NCBI RefSeq assembly: GCF_000525875.1
Contig: NZ_AODF01000016.1
Span: 1-36,761 of the forward strand
Source: Listeria floridensis FSL S10-1187
Lineage (GTDB): Bacteria; Bacillota; Bacilli; Lactobacillales; Listeriaceae
Reading direction: 5' to 3'
Length of the DNA stretch: 36,761 nt
A program made the translations under genes and the position numbers. Positions 9,037-19,123 of the stretch are shown here, piece after piece. Below the pieces are notes generated by a model. The model did not search any database. It had not been told where the DNA came from and saw only the letters and a program-made list of their open reading frames with translations. Each line of letters begins with the position of its first letter. Position 1 is the stretch's first letter.

Positions 9037-9065
9037 TCTTAACATATTTCTTCATTAAATCCCAA
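9037..9065 (-). promoter_or_regulatory. Possible promoter of the APC transporter gene
   Basis: On the minus strand TTGGGA, a 17-nt spacer and TTAAGA lie about 30 bp before the Shine-Dalgarno cluster. The match is moderate. Confidence 0.35.
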
Positions 9066-9218
9066 AATTTATAATTATTTGTTTTTAAGAAAAATATGAA
9101 AATAAACAAACTTAGCTTAATGTTTAAAGTATGCTGACTATTGACTAGTATTTATCATGCTATTACTTGCACCATACCGCTACGCAGATCCCTTTAGCAA
9201 CGGAAACGATGGTTCGAG

Positions 9219-9246
9219 TTTACTTTCAAGTAGAATATGGTACAAT
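9219..9246 (+). promoter_or_regulatory. Promoter of the antisense (antitoxin) RNA
   Basis: TTTACT (9219-9224), a 16-nt spacer and TACAAT (9241-9246) form a good sigma-A promoter facing the 3' end of the holin-like toxin gene. No + strand reading frame follows it. Confidence 0.6.
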
Positions 9247-9251
9247 GAAAA

Positions 9252-9283
9252 GAAAAAAGAGCCATGCATCAACATGACTCTTT
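9252..9283 (-). terminator. Terminator of the toxin mRNA
   Basis: AAAGAGCCATG (9256-9266) and CATGACTCTTT (9273-9283) pair over 11 bp with one mismatch. On the minus strand a T-rich run (TTTTTTCTTTT) follows. This would give the toxin mRNA a 3' untranslated region of about 70-100 nt that is fully complementary to the antisense RNA. Confidence 0.6.
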
Positions 9284-9362
9284 GCAGCACCATTAAAAAG
9301 ACGGCAGCCTTATAGAGAGAAAATAGTCCCTACTCGGTCAAAGTAAAAGGGCTATTTTTTTT
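9253..9362 (+). ncRNA. Putative antisense RNA antitoxin (RatA-like arrangement)
   Basis: A transcript from the 9219-9246 promoter would start near 9253 and end in the hairpin AAATAGTCCC (9332-9341) / GGGCTATTT (9350-9358) with a run of eight T, about 110 nt long. It contains no plausible reading frame. It runs convergent to the toxin and overlaps the toxin's last codons and 3' untranslated region, the layout of the Bacillus TxpA/RatA type I toxin-antitoxin pair. The extent is inferred from promoter and terminator only. Confidence 0.55.
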
Positions 9363-9499
9363 GGTCATGATTAAGCTTAATGAGCACAACGATCAAGCTG
9401 ATCAAGGAAAGAATAAACGTTCCAAAATCCAGCATGAGCTTTACAGCTTCGGCTACTGACACAAAGGCCGTTCGGTCGGATTCTTATTTGCATAAGCAT
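9352..9499 (-). pseudogene. Holin-like small membrane toxin of a type I toxin-antitoxin locus, frame broken
   Basis: A strong GGGAGG (9501-9506, minus strand) precedes ATG 9499 and ATG 9493. That frame reads MLMQIRIRPNGL and then leaves the toxin frame. From GTG 9462 another frame encodes a 36-residue peptide: a short amphipathic start (SVAEAVKLML), then DFGTFILSLISL, a membrane helix rich in I/L/V, and the charged tail KLNHDQKK. Removing one T from the CTTTG step (+ strand 9463-9465) fuses both into a 48-residue protein of the putative holin-like toxin family (Pfam Hol-Tox), which includes TxpA-like depolarising peptides. GTG 9462 itself lacks a ribosome binding site. Either the toxin is inactivated by this base or the base is a sequencing error. 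The antisense RNA and terminators around it are intact. Confidence 0.6.
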
Positions 9500-9553
9500 T
9501 CCTCCCTTCTAAGATGGGTTCGTCCTCCCTCCATTCACTTGCTACTGAATGAA

Positions 9554-9588
9554 AGTATAACACGAGTTGTATTCGCTTACATCTGTTT
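9554..9588 (-). promoter_or_regulatory. Extended -10 promoter of the toxin gene
   Basis: On the minus strand TG-T-TATACT (the -10 hexamer is at + 9554-9559) is an extended -10 element with only a weak -35. It lies about 55 bp before the toxin start, leaving a structured 5' leader. Confidence 0.5.
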
Positions 9589-9652
9589 ACGGCAAAGTTC
9601 TTAATTCCGTCTTAGAACCTAAAAAAGCACGGCAATATGTATCTTCACACTT

Positions 9653-9690
9653 AAAAAAGGTTTTTCGCCAGTGCGAAAAACCTTTTTTTT
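9653..9690 (-). terminator. Intrinsic terminator of serS
   Basis: A perfect stem AAAAAAGGTTTTTCGC / GCGAAAAACCTTTTTT with a four-base loop (CAGT), T-runs on both strands, 12 bases after the serS stop. It also insulates the toxin promoter. Confidence 0.9.
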
Positions 9691-9701
9691 CTTAGCCAAA
9701 C

Positions 9702-10984
<1,283 letters not shown>

Positions 10985-11011
10985 TTCATTATCCTCCTCT
11001 ATTTTTAAAAT

Positions 11012-11240
11012 AAAAAAAAAAACTTCCGTCTCTTCTTCACATCATTACGACACAAAGAAGGGACGGAAGTTATATCCGCGTTGCCACCCTAATTGAGACA
11101 AAAAGTCTCCAGCTTCATTTTGAGATTAACGGCTCGCACCGGAATGATTTACTTGCTTTACGCGTTCCACCATTCACTCCAAGACGGATTCACAATTTAT
11201 TGTTACAGACTTGCACCAACCGTCTGCTCTCTTTGAAACA
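11012..11240 (-). promoter_or_regulatory. T-box riboswitch leader of serS
   Basis: On the minus strand AGGGTGGCAACGCG (+ 11077-11090) is the T-box antiterminator bulge that pairs with the uncharged tRNA acceptor end. Downstream is the terminator hairpin AACTTCCGTC ... GACGGAAGTT with a long T-run (+ 11012-11070). Upstream is a Stem I region starting near AGAGAGCAGACGG. Uncharged tRNA-Ser would favour antitermination. A UCC that could serve as a serine specifier lies in GAATCCGTC, but I could not fold Stem I to prove it. A -35 TTGACA is at + 11261-11266; the matching -10 is weak. Confidence 0.9.
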
Positions 11241-11361
11241 AAAGAATTGTTACTAGCTCTTGTCAACGTTTTCTTATTTTTGGATTTAATTAAAGTGTAC
11301 TCCATCTTCTGAATATTGACAACCCCTTAAATGGAAAACAGCTTTTATTTTTCATCTTTGA

Positions 11362-13480
11362 TCAGCGTTTTTTACTATTTTCCTTCACCGTAAGATTTTT
11401 CATCAAAAAAGCATCAAACATCGAATAGCCTTTCCGAAGTTCTGCCAAAAATTCATTTTCAAGCAAAAAATCGAGTTCGAACAAAAGTGGAACATGTGCC
11501 ATTTTTTCCTCCGTCGACAGCAACAGAAAAAGCTCCACCTCATCTTCCTCCCCCACTCGAAGCGGCTTGTCTAAATATAACAGGCTTAACCCCGCCCGGA
11601 ACGACCCAAAGCGATAATCGCTGAGCAGCAAGAGCACTTTTGGGTAAATCCACGCAGTTCGATTTGCTAGGAAATCTTTGCGGATTTGCCCGAAATAGCT
11701 TCGCTTGGCATATTTCTTTTCCAATAACGGGCGTTCGAGAAATGAAAAAACTTCCTCCATATTCTTCGCCTCACTTTTCCGAAGAGCAAAATCCGGGTTT
11801 CGTAAGAAGGTCTCAAGCTTCACCGCATCATTGTGCTTGAGTTTGACATCGCTTGTACCTTTGCTGTATAAACCTTCGATTTGGTCAAGCAGCTGATCGG
11901 AAACGGTTTCGATACCTATTTGTTCGTTCAAAAGCAATTTTAGTTTTGTCCGTGTTTTAGGCCTTTTTTTCGCCAGCTTGATAACTTTTTACAATGTTCT
12001 TTCGCGCTTCTTCTGTTAAGATGATTGGAACGTGAATCGTTTGCCCCGTAAAATGATAATAACTTGCATCAGCCGAGATGCAGAAATTAATTTTTTCAGG
12101 GAAGAACCGAGCTTTTTCGCTAGAAACGACATCTAGTACAGCTGTTTCCGGCAAAAGCTGTTTGACTTGGCTCTTTAAAAGAGAATTTAGTACATCTGAA
12201 AAATCTGAAACAATCAATACTTTTGCGATGCTGACATCGGTTTGTTCCTTCATGACCGCTTCTTCAAAAAAAAACGGCCAAATGTGCCAGTTCTTCATTC
12301 TTAAATTTGCTTTTAAAATACGTTTTAAATAATTTGTCCTGCTCAAGTAGTTGAATGACCTTTTCGGTCAGTTGAAATACTTTTTGAAATTGCTGATTAA
12401 CGCTTTGTAGCGAATAAGCCGGGAGTGCCATCTGAAATTTGCGCCGGTAAAACAGCACTTTGATATAGGTTTGGATGTGTTTGGTCAGCGCGGCTTTTTC
12501 TCGAAATTCAAGTCCAATCAGTTTTTCAAATAAAAGAACCATCTTCCCGATAGTTCCAGCAGTTCGCCAAATGGGACACTTTGAAAGTGAGCATCCTCAT
12601 TTTTATCCATACATAATAACAAAACCGCATAATAATGCTGTTCTTCATTACATTCAATTCCCCGATAAAGTTCCGGCAGTTCATCAAGCAAGGCTTTTGC
12701 TGCTGGAAATTCCAATCGTTCTTCGATTAAGGTCTTGTCTAACTGCTCCCATTTAAATCGAGCTTTTCCTGCTACGCGAATTTTATAAAGCTGCATCGTT
12801 TTCGTCAAAATTCGCATATCTTGTCCGGAAATTTTTTTACTGAGAATTTTTTCAGCCGTTTCAACAGCTCGGCGTGCCCTAACACGAAACGAAGTAGCCT
12901 CTTCTGCCTCATTCTCATCCGTGGCTAAGTCTAGCAGTGTATCGTAAACCAGCTTGCTGTTTTCTGTTTCTGTACGATGAACGAAATCATAAAGTAGCTC
13001 TCGGCGCTTGACTTCACCTACAGGAATAAAATAGCCGCGTGCCTTAACCGATTTGATTTCAAGTTCTTGGTCAAGAAGTTTGGCTCTTAATGATTGAATA
13101 TCGTTTAAAACCGTGTTTCGCGAAACATTAAGCACACTTTGAAGCGAACTAAGCTGCCATTTTTTACTTTCAATTAAGAAGAGCGCTAAAATCACTTGGC
13201 GTCGTTCAGAGGTTGTAAGAATGCTTTCACGCACGTGCTCTTCGTCAAGCCAGCATTTGATTATGTCGGCTTGGCTCGCAGAAAGGCTCAGGCGGCCGGC
13301 TTCGCTCATCAATTTGGCGTTTCCTTCCTGCCCAAGTAAATAATTACATTTTTCGAGATAATGATAAATCGTTCGCCGCGAAAAACCCAGTAACCGCGCA
13401 AGCGATGTGATACTGGGAATTTCTTTTTGTTCGACAAGCTGTTTTAGAAATAGGCTGAAATTTGTGTCTAGTGAACGCAT
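11362..13480 (-). pseudogene. PRD/PTS-domain transcriptional regulator of the ula operon, three frame breaks
   Basis: Start ATG 13480 has GAGGTG six bases upstream. The order is an N-terminal HTH (SLARLLGFSRRTIYHYLE), a second HTH (LQSVLNVSRNTVLNDI), PRD regions, an EIIB-like and an EIIA-like domain: the build of MtlR/LicR/UlaR-type activators. Single-base changes near 12544 (a missing A), in the T9 run at 12266-12274 and in the 7-base run at 11964-11970 (one base too many each) split it. Corrected, it would be about 705 residues. Expected phosphorylation sites look lost: the EIIB P-loop reads VLIVSDFSD with Ser for Cys, and the EIIA site reads LLLLSDYRFG instead of a PH pair. It lies 56 bp after ulaF, so it is probably in the operon. 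It is either a decaying regulator or a divergent one in badly called sequence. Confidence 0.7.
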
Positions 13481-13536
13481 GATCTGCACCTCTTTTATTC
13501 TGAGCTTAGCAGACTTTTTCTCGTTTGAAAATAGCG

Positions 13537-14244
13537 CTATTGCCCATAATATGCTGTTTTGCCATGCTTGCGCCAGTAATGTTTGTCTAGTAGGAAACTT
13601 GGAATCGGCTGAATTTCGCCCCCTGATAGTAGCTCTGTTGCAAGTGCCATTTCCGCTACTTCATCAAGAATAATACTGTTTTCAACGGCTTGTTTACTGT
13701 TTTTCCCCCAAGAAAACGGTCCATGTCCGCGCACTACAACTCCTGGAACGGCGTTTGGATCAATCTGTCTTTTGTTGAACGCTTCGATAATCACCCGCCC
13801 GGTTTCCTGCTCGTAGCCGCGCTCAATTTCTGCTTTGGAAAGCATCCGAGTACACGGAACCGCGCCATAGAACGCATCCGCATGGGTGGTTCCGTAAGCC
13901 GGGATATCACGTCCTGCTTGAGCAAAACTGACCGCCCATTTCGAGTGCGTATGAACAATGGCACTAACCTCGGGAAAGTTTTGATACAAAACAACATGGG
14001 TAGCGAGATCGGATGACGGTTTGAGCTGACCGGTAAACAGATTTCCTTCAAGGTTTGTCACGACCATTTTATCTGGTGTCATCGCGTCGTATGCTACGCC
14101 GCTCGGTTTAATCACAATCACACCGGCCGCTTCATCTTTTACACTAACGTTTCCCCAAGTTAGTTTCACAAGTCCAGCTCTTGGAAGTGCAAGATTTGCT
14201 TCGCAGACTTCCTGTTTCAACTGCTTAATTCGCTCTTGGTTCAT
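13537..14244 (-). CDS. ulaF: L-ribulose-5-phosphate 4-epimerase (ascorbate pathway)
   Basis: Converts L-ribulose 5-phosphate to D-xylulose 5-phosphate, the last step of L-ascorbate breakdown before the pentose phosphate pathway. The 235-residue protein is a class II aldolase/AraD-type zinc enzyme: TWGNVSVKD near the N-terminus, KPSGVAY phosphate loop, H98-T-H100 zinc ligands in IVHTHSKWA, and a later histidine in GHGPFSWG. Start ATG 14244 overlaps the ulaE stop by four bases (ATGA), showing translational coupling. A longer frame from 14265 exists, but its start lies inside ulaE without need. The same reaction is done by AraD in arabinose use; the neighbours decide for UlaF. Confidence 0.92.
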   Translation of the reverse strand: MNQERIKQLKQEVCEANLALPRAGLVKLTWGNVSVKDEAAGVIVIKPSGVAYDAMTPDKMVVTNLEGNLFTGQLKPSSDLATHVVLYQNFPEVSAIVHTHSKWAVSFAQAGRDIPAYGTTHADAFYGAVPCTRMLSKAEIERGYEQETGRVIIEAFNKRQIDPNAVPGVVVRGHGPFSWGKNSKQAVENSIILDEVAEMALATELLSGGEIQPIPSFLLDKHYWRKHGKTAYYGQ

Positions 14245-15104
14245 TTTATTTCGGCCTCCTTCCATTTCGTTTCAATGAAGTTTTTGGCGGCTGCCAGTTC
14301 CGCTTCGCAGTTTGGACTTTGCTCGCCCCACATTTCAATCAAATATGGACCGGCGTAGCCAAGCTGCTGCAAGGTTTTAAAGGCGCCGGCAAAATCGACA
14401 CAACCGCTGCCAAAAGGCACTTCTTTGAATTTGCCGGGAAAGTCGGTTGTGACGGGCAGGGTATCTTTTAAATGGATCGCGACTGTGTCAGAGATTCCCT
14501 CCGCCAATTCGAAACCAAGATCGTTTTCAGGCCAAGCGGAAAGATTGCCAATGTCGGGATAGAGTTTTAGCCACGGCGAGGCGCCGATTTCTGCTTTAAG
14601 ATGCAGATATTTCGTGACGGAGCTCATGAACGGGTCATCCATAATTTCGATCGCGAGAATGACTTGTTTTGCGGCAGCCCACTCAAGCGAACGCTGAAGG
14701 TTTTCAATAAACCAGGCGCGCGTGAGCAGGCTTTTACTTTCGTAGTAGACATCATAGCCGGCAAGCTGGATAACGCGAATACCAAGATCAGATGCCAAGT
14801 CGATTGCTTTTTGCATCAAGAGAAGTCCGGTTTCTCGGATAGCCGGATCAAGCGAACCAAGCGGGTAACGTCGATGCCCGCTTAAGCACATGGAAGGTAT
14901 CCGAATGCCACTTGCAAGGCTTAATGCTCGTAAGGTTGCTCGTTCGCTCGCTGTCCAGTCAAGCCGCGCTAAGCGCTCATCGCTCTCATCGATTGACAGT
15001 TCAATGAAGTCAAAATGAGACTGCCGCGCCAGTTTGAACTTCTCTTCCCAGCTAAAGCTTTTCGGGAGCGCTTTTTCATAGATTCCAAGGGGTTGCTTTT
15101 TCAT
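14241..15104 (-). CDS. ulaE: L-xylulose-5-phosphate 3-epimerase (ascorbate pathway)
   Basis: Converts L-xylulose 5-phosphate to L-ribulose 5-phosphate. The 287-residue length and TIM-barrel pattern fit UlaE/SgbU: LGIYEKALP at the start, FDFIELSIDESDERLARLDW, CLSGHRRYPLGS, QLAGYDVYYE, EIMDDPFM with the metal-binding Glu, LYPDIGNLSAW, HLKDT, and the closing glutamate in YLIEMW. Its start overlaps the end of ulaD by four bases and its end overlaps ulaF by four bases, so the three are translated as a coupled block. Confidence 0.93.
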   Translation of the reverse strand: MKKQPLGIYEKALPKSFSWEEKFKLARQSHFDFIELSIDESDERLARLDWTASERATLRALSLASGIRIPSMCLSGHRRYPLGSLDPAIRETGLLLMQKAIDLASDLGIRVIQLAGYDVYYESKSLLTRAWFIENLQRSLEWAAAKQVILAIEIMDDPFMSSVTKYLHLKAEIGASPWLKLYPDIGNLSAWPENDLGFELAEGISDTVAIHLKDTLPVTTDFPGKFKEVPFGSGCVDFAGAFKTLQQLGYAGPYLIEMWGEQSPNCEAELAAAKNFIETKWKEAEIK

Positions 15105-15748
15105 GAACTTGCTCCAAAAATTTCGCGAATCGTTTGTTTCATTTTACGGGCAGCCATTTGCGGGTCTGTCGCTTCTGTGATGGAACGCCCCGCGATGAAG
15201 GTAAAAACCTCGACATCTTGAAAGAGCGGAAGTGTGTCAATTTCGAGACCGCCTGTCACCGACACCCGAAAGCCCATTTCAGCAAGCCGCTTTACTCGCG
15301 TTAAATCTTTTTCTCCCCAAGTTTCACCTGCAAGAAGTGCATCGCGACTCTGATGATAAACTGCTTGCGAAATCCCTGCTTCAAGCCAGTCTTCTGCATC
15401 TTGATACGTCCAGTTCCCATACAGTTCGACTTGCAGTTCCGAAATCTCTTCGGCAGCTTTTTTCATCGTCGGAAGCGTCGCCGAGCAAATCGCGGTCATC
15501 CAGTCCGCTCCAGCCGCACGACAGTTTTCTGCTACCGTACTTCCAGCATCGGCACATTTCGTATCCGCCACAATAATTTTATCCGGGTAAAGTGCGCGCA
15601 GACACTTCACCGCCTGCATCCCTTCGGCAAGGCAAAGAATCGTTCCAGCTTCAATGATATCCACTTCTTCGCCTACTTTTTGGACAGTTCCTAAGGCATC
15701 GCTTAGGCTTGACTGGTCTAGTGCTACTTGTAAATTTGGAATTGCCAT
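15101..15748 (-). CDS. ulaD: 3-keto-L-gulonate-6-phosphate decarboxylase
   Basis: Decarboxylates 3-keto-L-gulonate 6-phosphate to L-xylulose 5-phosphate. The 215-residue protein starts MAIPNLQVALD at ATG 15748 with GAGGAG upstream. The frame can be extended to 15826, but that would overlap ulaC and lacks a better ribosome site. Residues matching the characterised KGPDC family are D11, E33, D62 and K64 (in VADTK), and H132/R135 in YHQSRDA, spaced as in the Escherichia coli enzyme. TGGL and AGRSIT near the end form the phosphate site. It follows ulaC by four bases. Confidence 0.93.
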   Translation of the reverse strand: MAIPNLQVALDQSSLSDALGTVQKVGEEVDIIEAGTILCLAEGMQAVKCLRALYPDKIIVADTKCADAGSTVAENCRAAGADWMTAICSATLPTMKKAAEEISELQVELYGNWTYQDAEDWLEAGISQAVYHQSRDALLAGETWGEKDLTRVKRLAEMGFRVSVTGGLEIDTLPLFQDVEVFTFIAGRSITEATDPQMAARKMKQTIREIFGASS

Positions 15749-15752
15749 TCTC

Positions 15753-16229
15753 TCACTCCTCATGTACATATTTGGATAAATCTGCTTGGTCAATGAGCTG
15801 TAAAACTTCTTCTGGGGATTGGACATTCTTTAGTTTTGCAATAATATCTGGGGTCTCAAACAGTGCCACAATCTGTGGAATGGCTATCCCTGTATGAATT
15901 TCACTGGAAGTTGCCGCAAGCGCAAGCAGCACTTCGACTTTCTTGCCGTCAGAAAAAGCAACCGGATTTTCCAAAGTTACTAAGCTGAATGCATCTCGAT
16001 TAACGCCGTCTTCTGGGCGGGCATGCGGCATCGCCATTCCGTCCATCAAGATATAGTACGGTCCAAAATGCTCGGTCGAGGCCACAATCGCATCCTCGTA
16101 GCGCACTTCGACAGCGCCGCTTTGGACAAGCGGCTGAACGGCTTTTCCCACAGCTTCCTGCCACGTTTCAGCCGTTTCGCGAAGCCGAATGGAACGATTT
16201 TCAATCAGTGATTCTTTTAAAGAAACCAT
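15753..16229 (-). CDS. ulaC: PTS system L-ascorbate EIIA component
   Basis: Accepts phosphate from HPr and passes it to UlaB. The 158-residue mannitol/fructose-type EIIA domain has the active histidine H69 in MDGMAMPHARPE, then VTLENPVAFSDG and LLALAATSSEIH, typical of the fold. It starts 14 bases after ulaB with AGGGGG upstream and ends four bases before ulaD. Cytoplasmic. Confidence 0.92.
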   Translation of the reverse strand: MVSLKESLIENRSIRLRETAETWQEAVGKAVQPLVQSGAVEVRYEDAIVASTEHFGPYYILMDGMAMPHARPEDGVNRDAFSLVTLENPVAFSDGKKVEVLLALAATSSEIHTGIAIPQIVALFETPDIIAKLKNVQSPEEVLQLIDQADLSKYVHEE

Positions 16230-16243
16230 ACGCGCTTCCCCCT

Positions 16244-16522
16244 TTATAAACTTTCCGCTAGTTTTTCTTTAATTTCCGCATCGTCCATTAAGTTTTCAAG
16301 ACCAACCAGTTTTCCTTTTGTTCGGCCGTCCAGCTCATGAATCAAATGTTTGGAAGCAACGACAATATCATAGCCGCTAGCTTGTGATTTTGCTTCACCG
16401 ACACTGCAATAATCCACTTTAAAATCTGTCACTTTCATATCGCGTAGCGCCTTTTCAATTTTCATTTTAATAACCATGCTTGACCCCATTCCATTGCCGC
16501 AGGCCGCAAGAACTTTCAACAT
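16244..16522 (-). CDS. ulaB: PTS system L-ascorbate EIIB component
   Basis: A 92-residue phosphocarrier with the phosphocysteine C8 in the P-loop LAACGNGMGSS, then the VDYCSVGEAKS and DIVVASKHL core of lactose/ascorbate-type EIIB proteins. It takes phosphate from UlaC and transfers it to ascorbate on UlaA. It lies 17 bp after ulaA and 14 bp before ulaC in the same operon. Confidence 0.93.
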   Translation of the reverse strand: MLKVLAACGNGMGSSMVIKMKIEKALRDMKVTDFKVDYCSVGEAKSQASGYDIVVASKHLIHELDGRTKGKLVGLENLMDDAEIKEKLAESL

Positions 16523-16539
16523 TTTATATTCCTCCTTTA

Positions 16540-17964
16540 TTATTCAAGCCCATCTTCATAAGCTTGTTTACTTTTCGCACGTTTGTATTGGAAAATTGGA
16601 ATTAGTAAGAATAGAATGACTAACGCCGCATAACCGATCAGTCCAAGTTTATCCATCAAAACACCTGCCCACGTCCAGTAAAGTTCAAAATCAATATTAC
16701 CGTGCCAGCCGCCGAACTTGTAAAGGCCAAAGAACAGCACAGCAAATGCACTGACAGCGACTTGAATAACGCCGGAAACAAATGAACAAATTAATGCTGC
16801 GCGAGTTCCGCCGCGTTTATTGGCATAGATCGCGATGGTCGCGTTGTCAAAGAAAACTGGGACAAAGCCGGTAATAATCAGCACAGGCGAGTGAAACAAT
16901 ATTAATCCGATGATCGTAATAAACTGCCCTATTGCTCCAGCGATAAAGCCGAATAAAATGGCATTCGGCGGCGCAAAATTATATGTTGCCGCACAGTCTA
17001 CTGCTGGAAGTGCCCCTGGCAGTATCCGGTTTGAAATTCCTTGAAAGCTGCTCGTCAGTTCAGCAACGAACATCCGAACCCCTTGCATCAAAATGGCTAG
17101 GTACACAGCGAACATCAGCGACTGCTGAATAATGTAAATAGGGAAAGAGGTCGTCGCCGTAAACGCAGGGTTAATACTTCGCAAATAATCCTCGCCGAGA
17201 ATGACCATGATAACGCCGAAAAAAAGCAGCATCAGCGTTCCGGTCGCAACAATGTTATCGTGGAAAATCGACAGCCATTTCGGCAGTTTAATGTTATCCA
17301 AATTTTTATCTTTATTCCCGAGCTTTCCAGCTACTTTGTCCGTCAGCCAGACAGCAAACATTTGCTGGTGCCCGATTGCAAACCCTGCATTCCCAGTGAG
17401 TCGCTGTGTCGGTCCAACGGTCAAATTGGAAGCAACGCCCCAGTAAAGTCCTGCAAGAACACCAACCATGATGGCACCTGTTGCGTTACGGAAATCTGGG
17501 AAGATAAAGAAAATCATCCATGTGATGGTTGCAGCTTGTTGAACCATAATGTGCCCGGTAATAAAAAGCGTCCTAACTTTCGTGAACTTCCGAAACAGCA
17601 CGAGTAAAATGTTTAAGACAAAGCCGACGAGCAGCGCGATCATCGTCCACGAGGTTGTAAGTCCAACTGATTCAAGCGCTGCGTTTACGGCATTTAAGCC
17701 GAAATAAGGATCAATAACTGCCGCATCAAGCTTGAAACGATCGTTTAAGCCGGCAAGGATCGGACGAAATGTGGAGACTAACCCTGCCGCACCAACATTT
17801 AAAATCATATAGCCTACGGTTGCCTTGATGAAACCCGCGAAACATTCATAAATTGGTTTTCTAAGTAGCACATAGCCGACAAAAACGATAATTCCGATAA
17901 AAAATTCAGGTTTCTGGAGAATGTTATTGGCAAACCATTCAAAACAGCTCAGTAAAATGTCCAT
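16540..17964 (-). CDS. ulaA: PTS system L-ascorbate EIIC transporter
   Basis: Integral membrane permease that brings in L-ascorbate as L-ascorbate 6-phosphate with UlaBC. The 474 residues, close to the family's ~465, have about 11 hydrophobic segments. Signature stretches include FIGIIVFVGYVLLRKP, VGYMILNVGAAGLV, TGNAGFAIGHQQMF, QGVRMFVAELTSSFQGI and PGALPAVDCAATYNF, typical of SgaT/UlaA. It lies 30 bp after ulaG. No frame problem is seen here. Confidence 0.94.
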   Translation of the reverse strand: MDILLSCFEWFANNILQKPEFFIGIIVFVGYVLLRKPIYECFAGFIKATVGYMILNVGAAGLVSTFRPILAGLNDRFKLDAAVIDPYFGLNAVNAALESVGLTTSWTMIALLVGFVLNILLVLFRKFTKVRTLFITGHIMVQQAATITWMIFFIFPDFRNATGAIMVGVLAGLYWGVASNLTVGPTQRLTGNAGFAIGHQQMFAVWLTDKVAGKLGNKDKNLDNIKLPKWLSIFHDNIVATGTLMLLFFGVIMVILGEDYLRSINPAFTATTSFPIYIIQQSLMFAVYLAILMQGVRMFVAELTSSFQGISNRILPGALPAVDCAATYNFAPPNAILFGFIAGAIGQFITIIGLILFHSPVLIITGFVPVFFDNATIAIYANKRGGTRAALICSFVSGVIQVAVSAFAVLFFGLYKFGGWHGNIDFELYWTWAGVLMDKLGLIGYAALVILFLLIPIFQYKRAKSKQAYEDGLE

Positions 17965-17994
17965 TTGATGTTGCTCTCCTTTTCGTTAAAGTTT

Positions 17995-19059
17995 TTATAG
18001 AAATGATGGAAACGGCAAGTCTGGTTCTGTCGTAAACGTATCATGGAAACCGCGGTCAAAATTGAATTCCAGCTTATCTTTGTCATCCGGATAGGTGAAC
18101 TGACCGCCGACTTGCCAGATAAATGGCTTAAATTGGTAGCTCAGCCGATCTTTTTTCATTCGCCATAATGCAAGTATTTCTTTCGGATCAGCCGCAAAAT
18201 TTGACCAGATGTCATAGTGAACGGGGATAACCACTTGGCTATTTAGCGATTCTGCCATGCGCAACATGTCAATCGAAGTCACCTTATCAGTGATGCCACG
18301 CGGGTTTTCACCGTAAGCCCCAATACACACATCCACATGATGCTCATTTCCGTGATGGGCAAATTGATTGGAATAATGCGAGTCGCCAGCATGATAAAGA
18401 TTGCCACCGGACGTCTCAAATAAATAGTTCACTGCGATATCATCCATGTCTTGCGGAAGCTTGCCAGAAAGCGTCTCTTCCTCTGGCGCGGTTATCAAAG
18501 CTGTGCGGTCAAACGCTTCAAGTACTGTGATCTTAACAGCCTTCACTTTGATCGTGTCGCCCGGCTTTACAACAATACAGCGCTCAATTGGCACACCCCA
18601 GCTGATCCAAGTTTCGACAACTTGTTTCGGGCCGATAAAGGGCACATCGGCTGGTGTATTTTTAAGAACAGCTGCTGCCGCATGAATATCGAGGTGATCG
18701 GAATGAATATGCGTGACGGCAAGGGCATCAACACCGTGGATTGCAAACGGGTCAATCACAAACGGCTGAGTGCGAAGGTTCGGTTGAAGATTTTCGACAC
18801 CGCTCATCCGCTGCATCTGATGTCCATGTTTCATCTTGCCGCTTCCATGACTGCGCTTGCCGGTGCCGCACCACAAATCACATAAAATATTGGTATTTTC
18901 ATGTGTTTTTAGCCATATGCCGGTACAACCGAGCCACCACATTGCAAAGCGATTTTTCTCCACTTTCGTTTGTTCGATTTCTTCATTCAACCACGTTCCC
19001 CATTCGGGAAATGTGTTCAAAATCCATTTTTCACGTGTAATTTCACTAATTTGATTCAT
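17995..19059 (-). CDS. ulaG: L-ascorbate-6-phosphate lactonase
   Basis: Hydrolyses the lactone ring of L-ascorbate 6-phosphate to 3-keto-L-gulonate 6-phosphate, the first intracellular step. It is a metallo-beta-lactamase-fold enzyme of 354 residues with the metal motif T-H117-I-H119-S-D121-H122 and further ligands in YHAGDSHYS and VIPVHYDIW. Start 19059 has GAGGAGAG upstream. It is first in the operon, ahead of ulaABCDEF, unlike Escherichia coli, where ulaG is divergent from ulaABCDEF. A cre box and a hairpin with a T-run lie directly upstream. Confidence 0.93.
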   Translation of the reverse strand: MNQISEITREKWILNTFPEWGTWLNEEIEQTKVEKNRFAMWWLGCTGIWLKTHENTNILCDLWCGTGKRSHGSGKMKHGHQMQRMSGVENLQPNLRTQPFVIDPFAIHGVDALAVTHIHSDHLDIHAAAAVLKNTPADVPFIGPKQVVETWISWGVPIERCIVVKPGDTIKVKAVKITVLEAFDRTALITAPEEETLSGKLPQDMDDIAVNYLFETSGGNLYHAGDSHYSNQFAHHGNEHHVDVCIGAYGENPRGITDKVTSIDMLRMAESLNSQVVIPVHYDIWSNFAADPKEILALWRMKKDRLSYQFKPFIWQVGGQFTYPDDKDKLEFNFDRGFHDTFTTEPDLPFPSFL

Positions 19060-19083
19060 TCAAGTTCTCTCCTCTTCCAAAAA

Positions 19084-19097
19084 AGTAAGCGCTTTAT
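19084..19097 (-). promoter_or_regulatory. cre (CcpA) box before the ula operon
   Basis: AGTAAGCGCTTTAT shares the GTAAGCGCTTTA core with the box at 7516-7529. It lies 25-38 bp upstream of ulaG, so CcpA binding there would block the promoter or early elongation: carbon catabolite repression of ascorbate use. Confidence 0.65.
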
Positions 19098-19123
19098 ATT
19101 TTTATTATCGGAAAATCTTGCAC

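Noticed and set aside
14241..14265. Longer ulaF start at 14265
   Set aside because: It would overlap ulaE by 25 bases. ATG 14244 gives the ATGA overlap typical of this operon and the conserved N-terminus MNQERIKQL.
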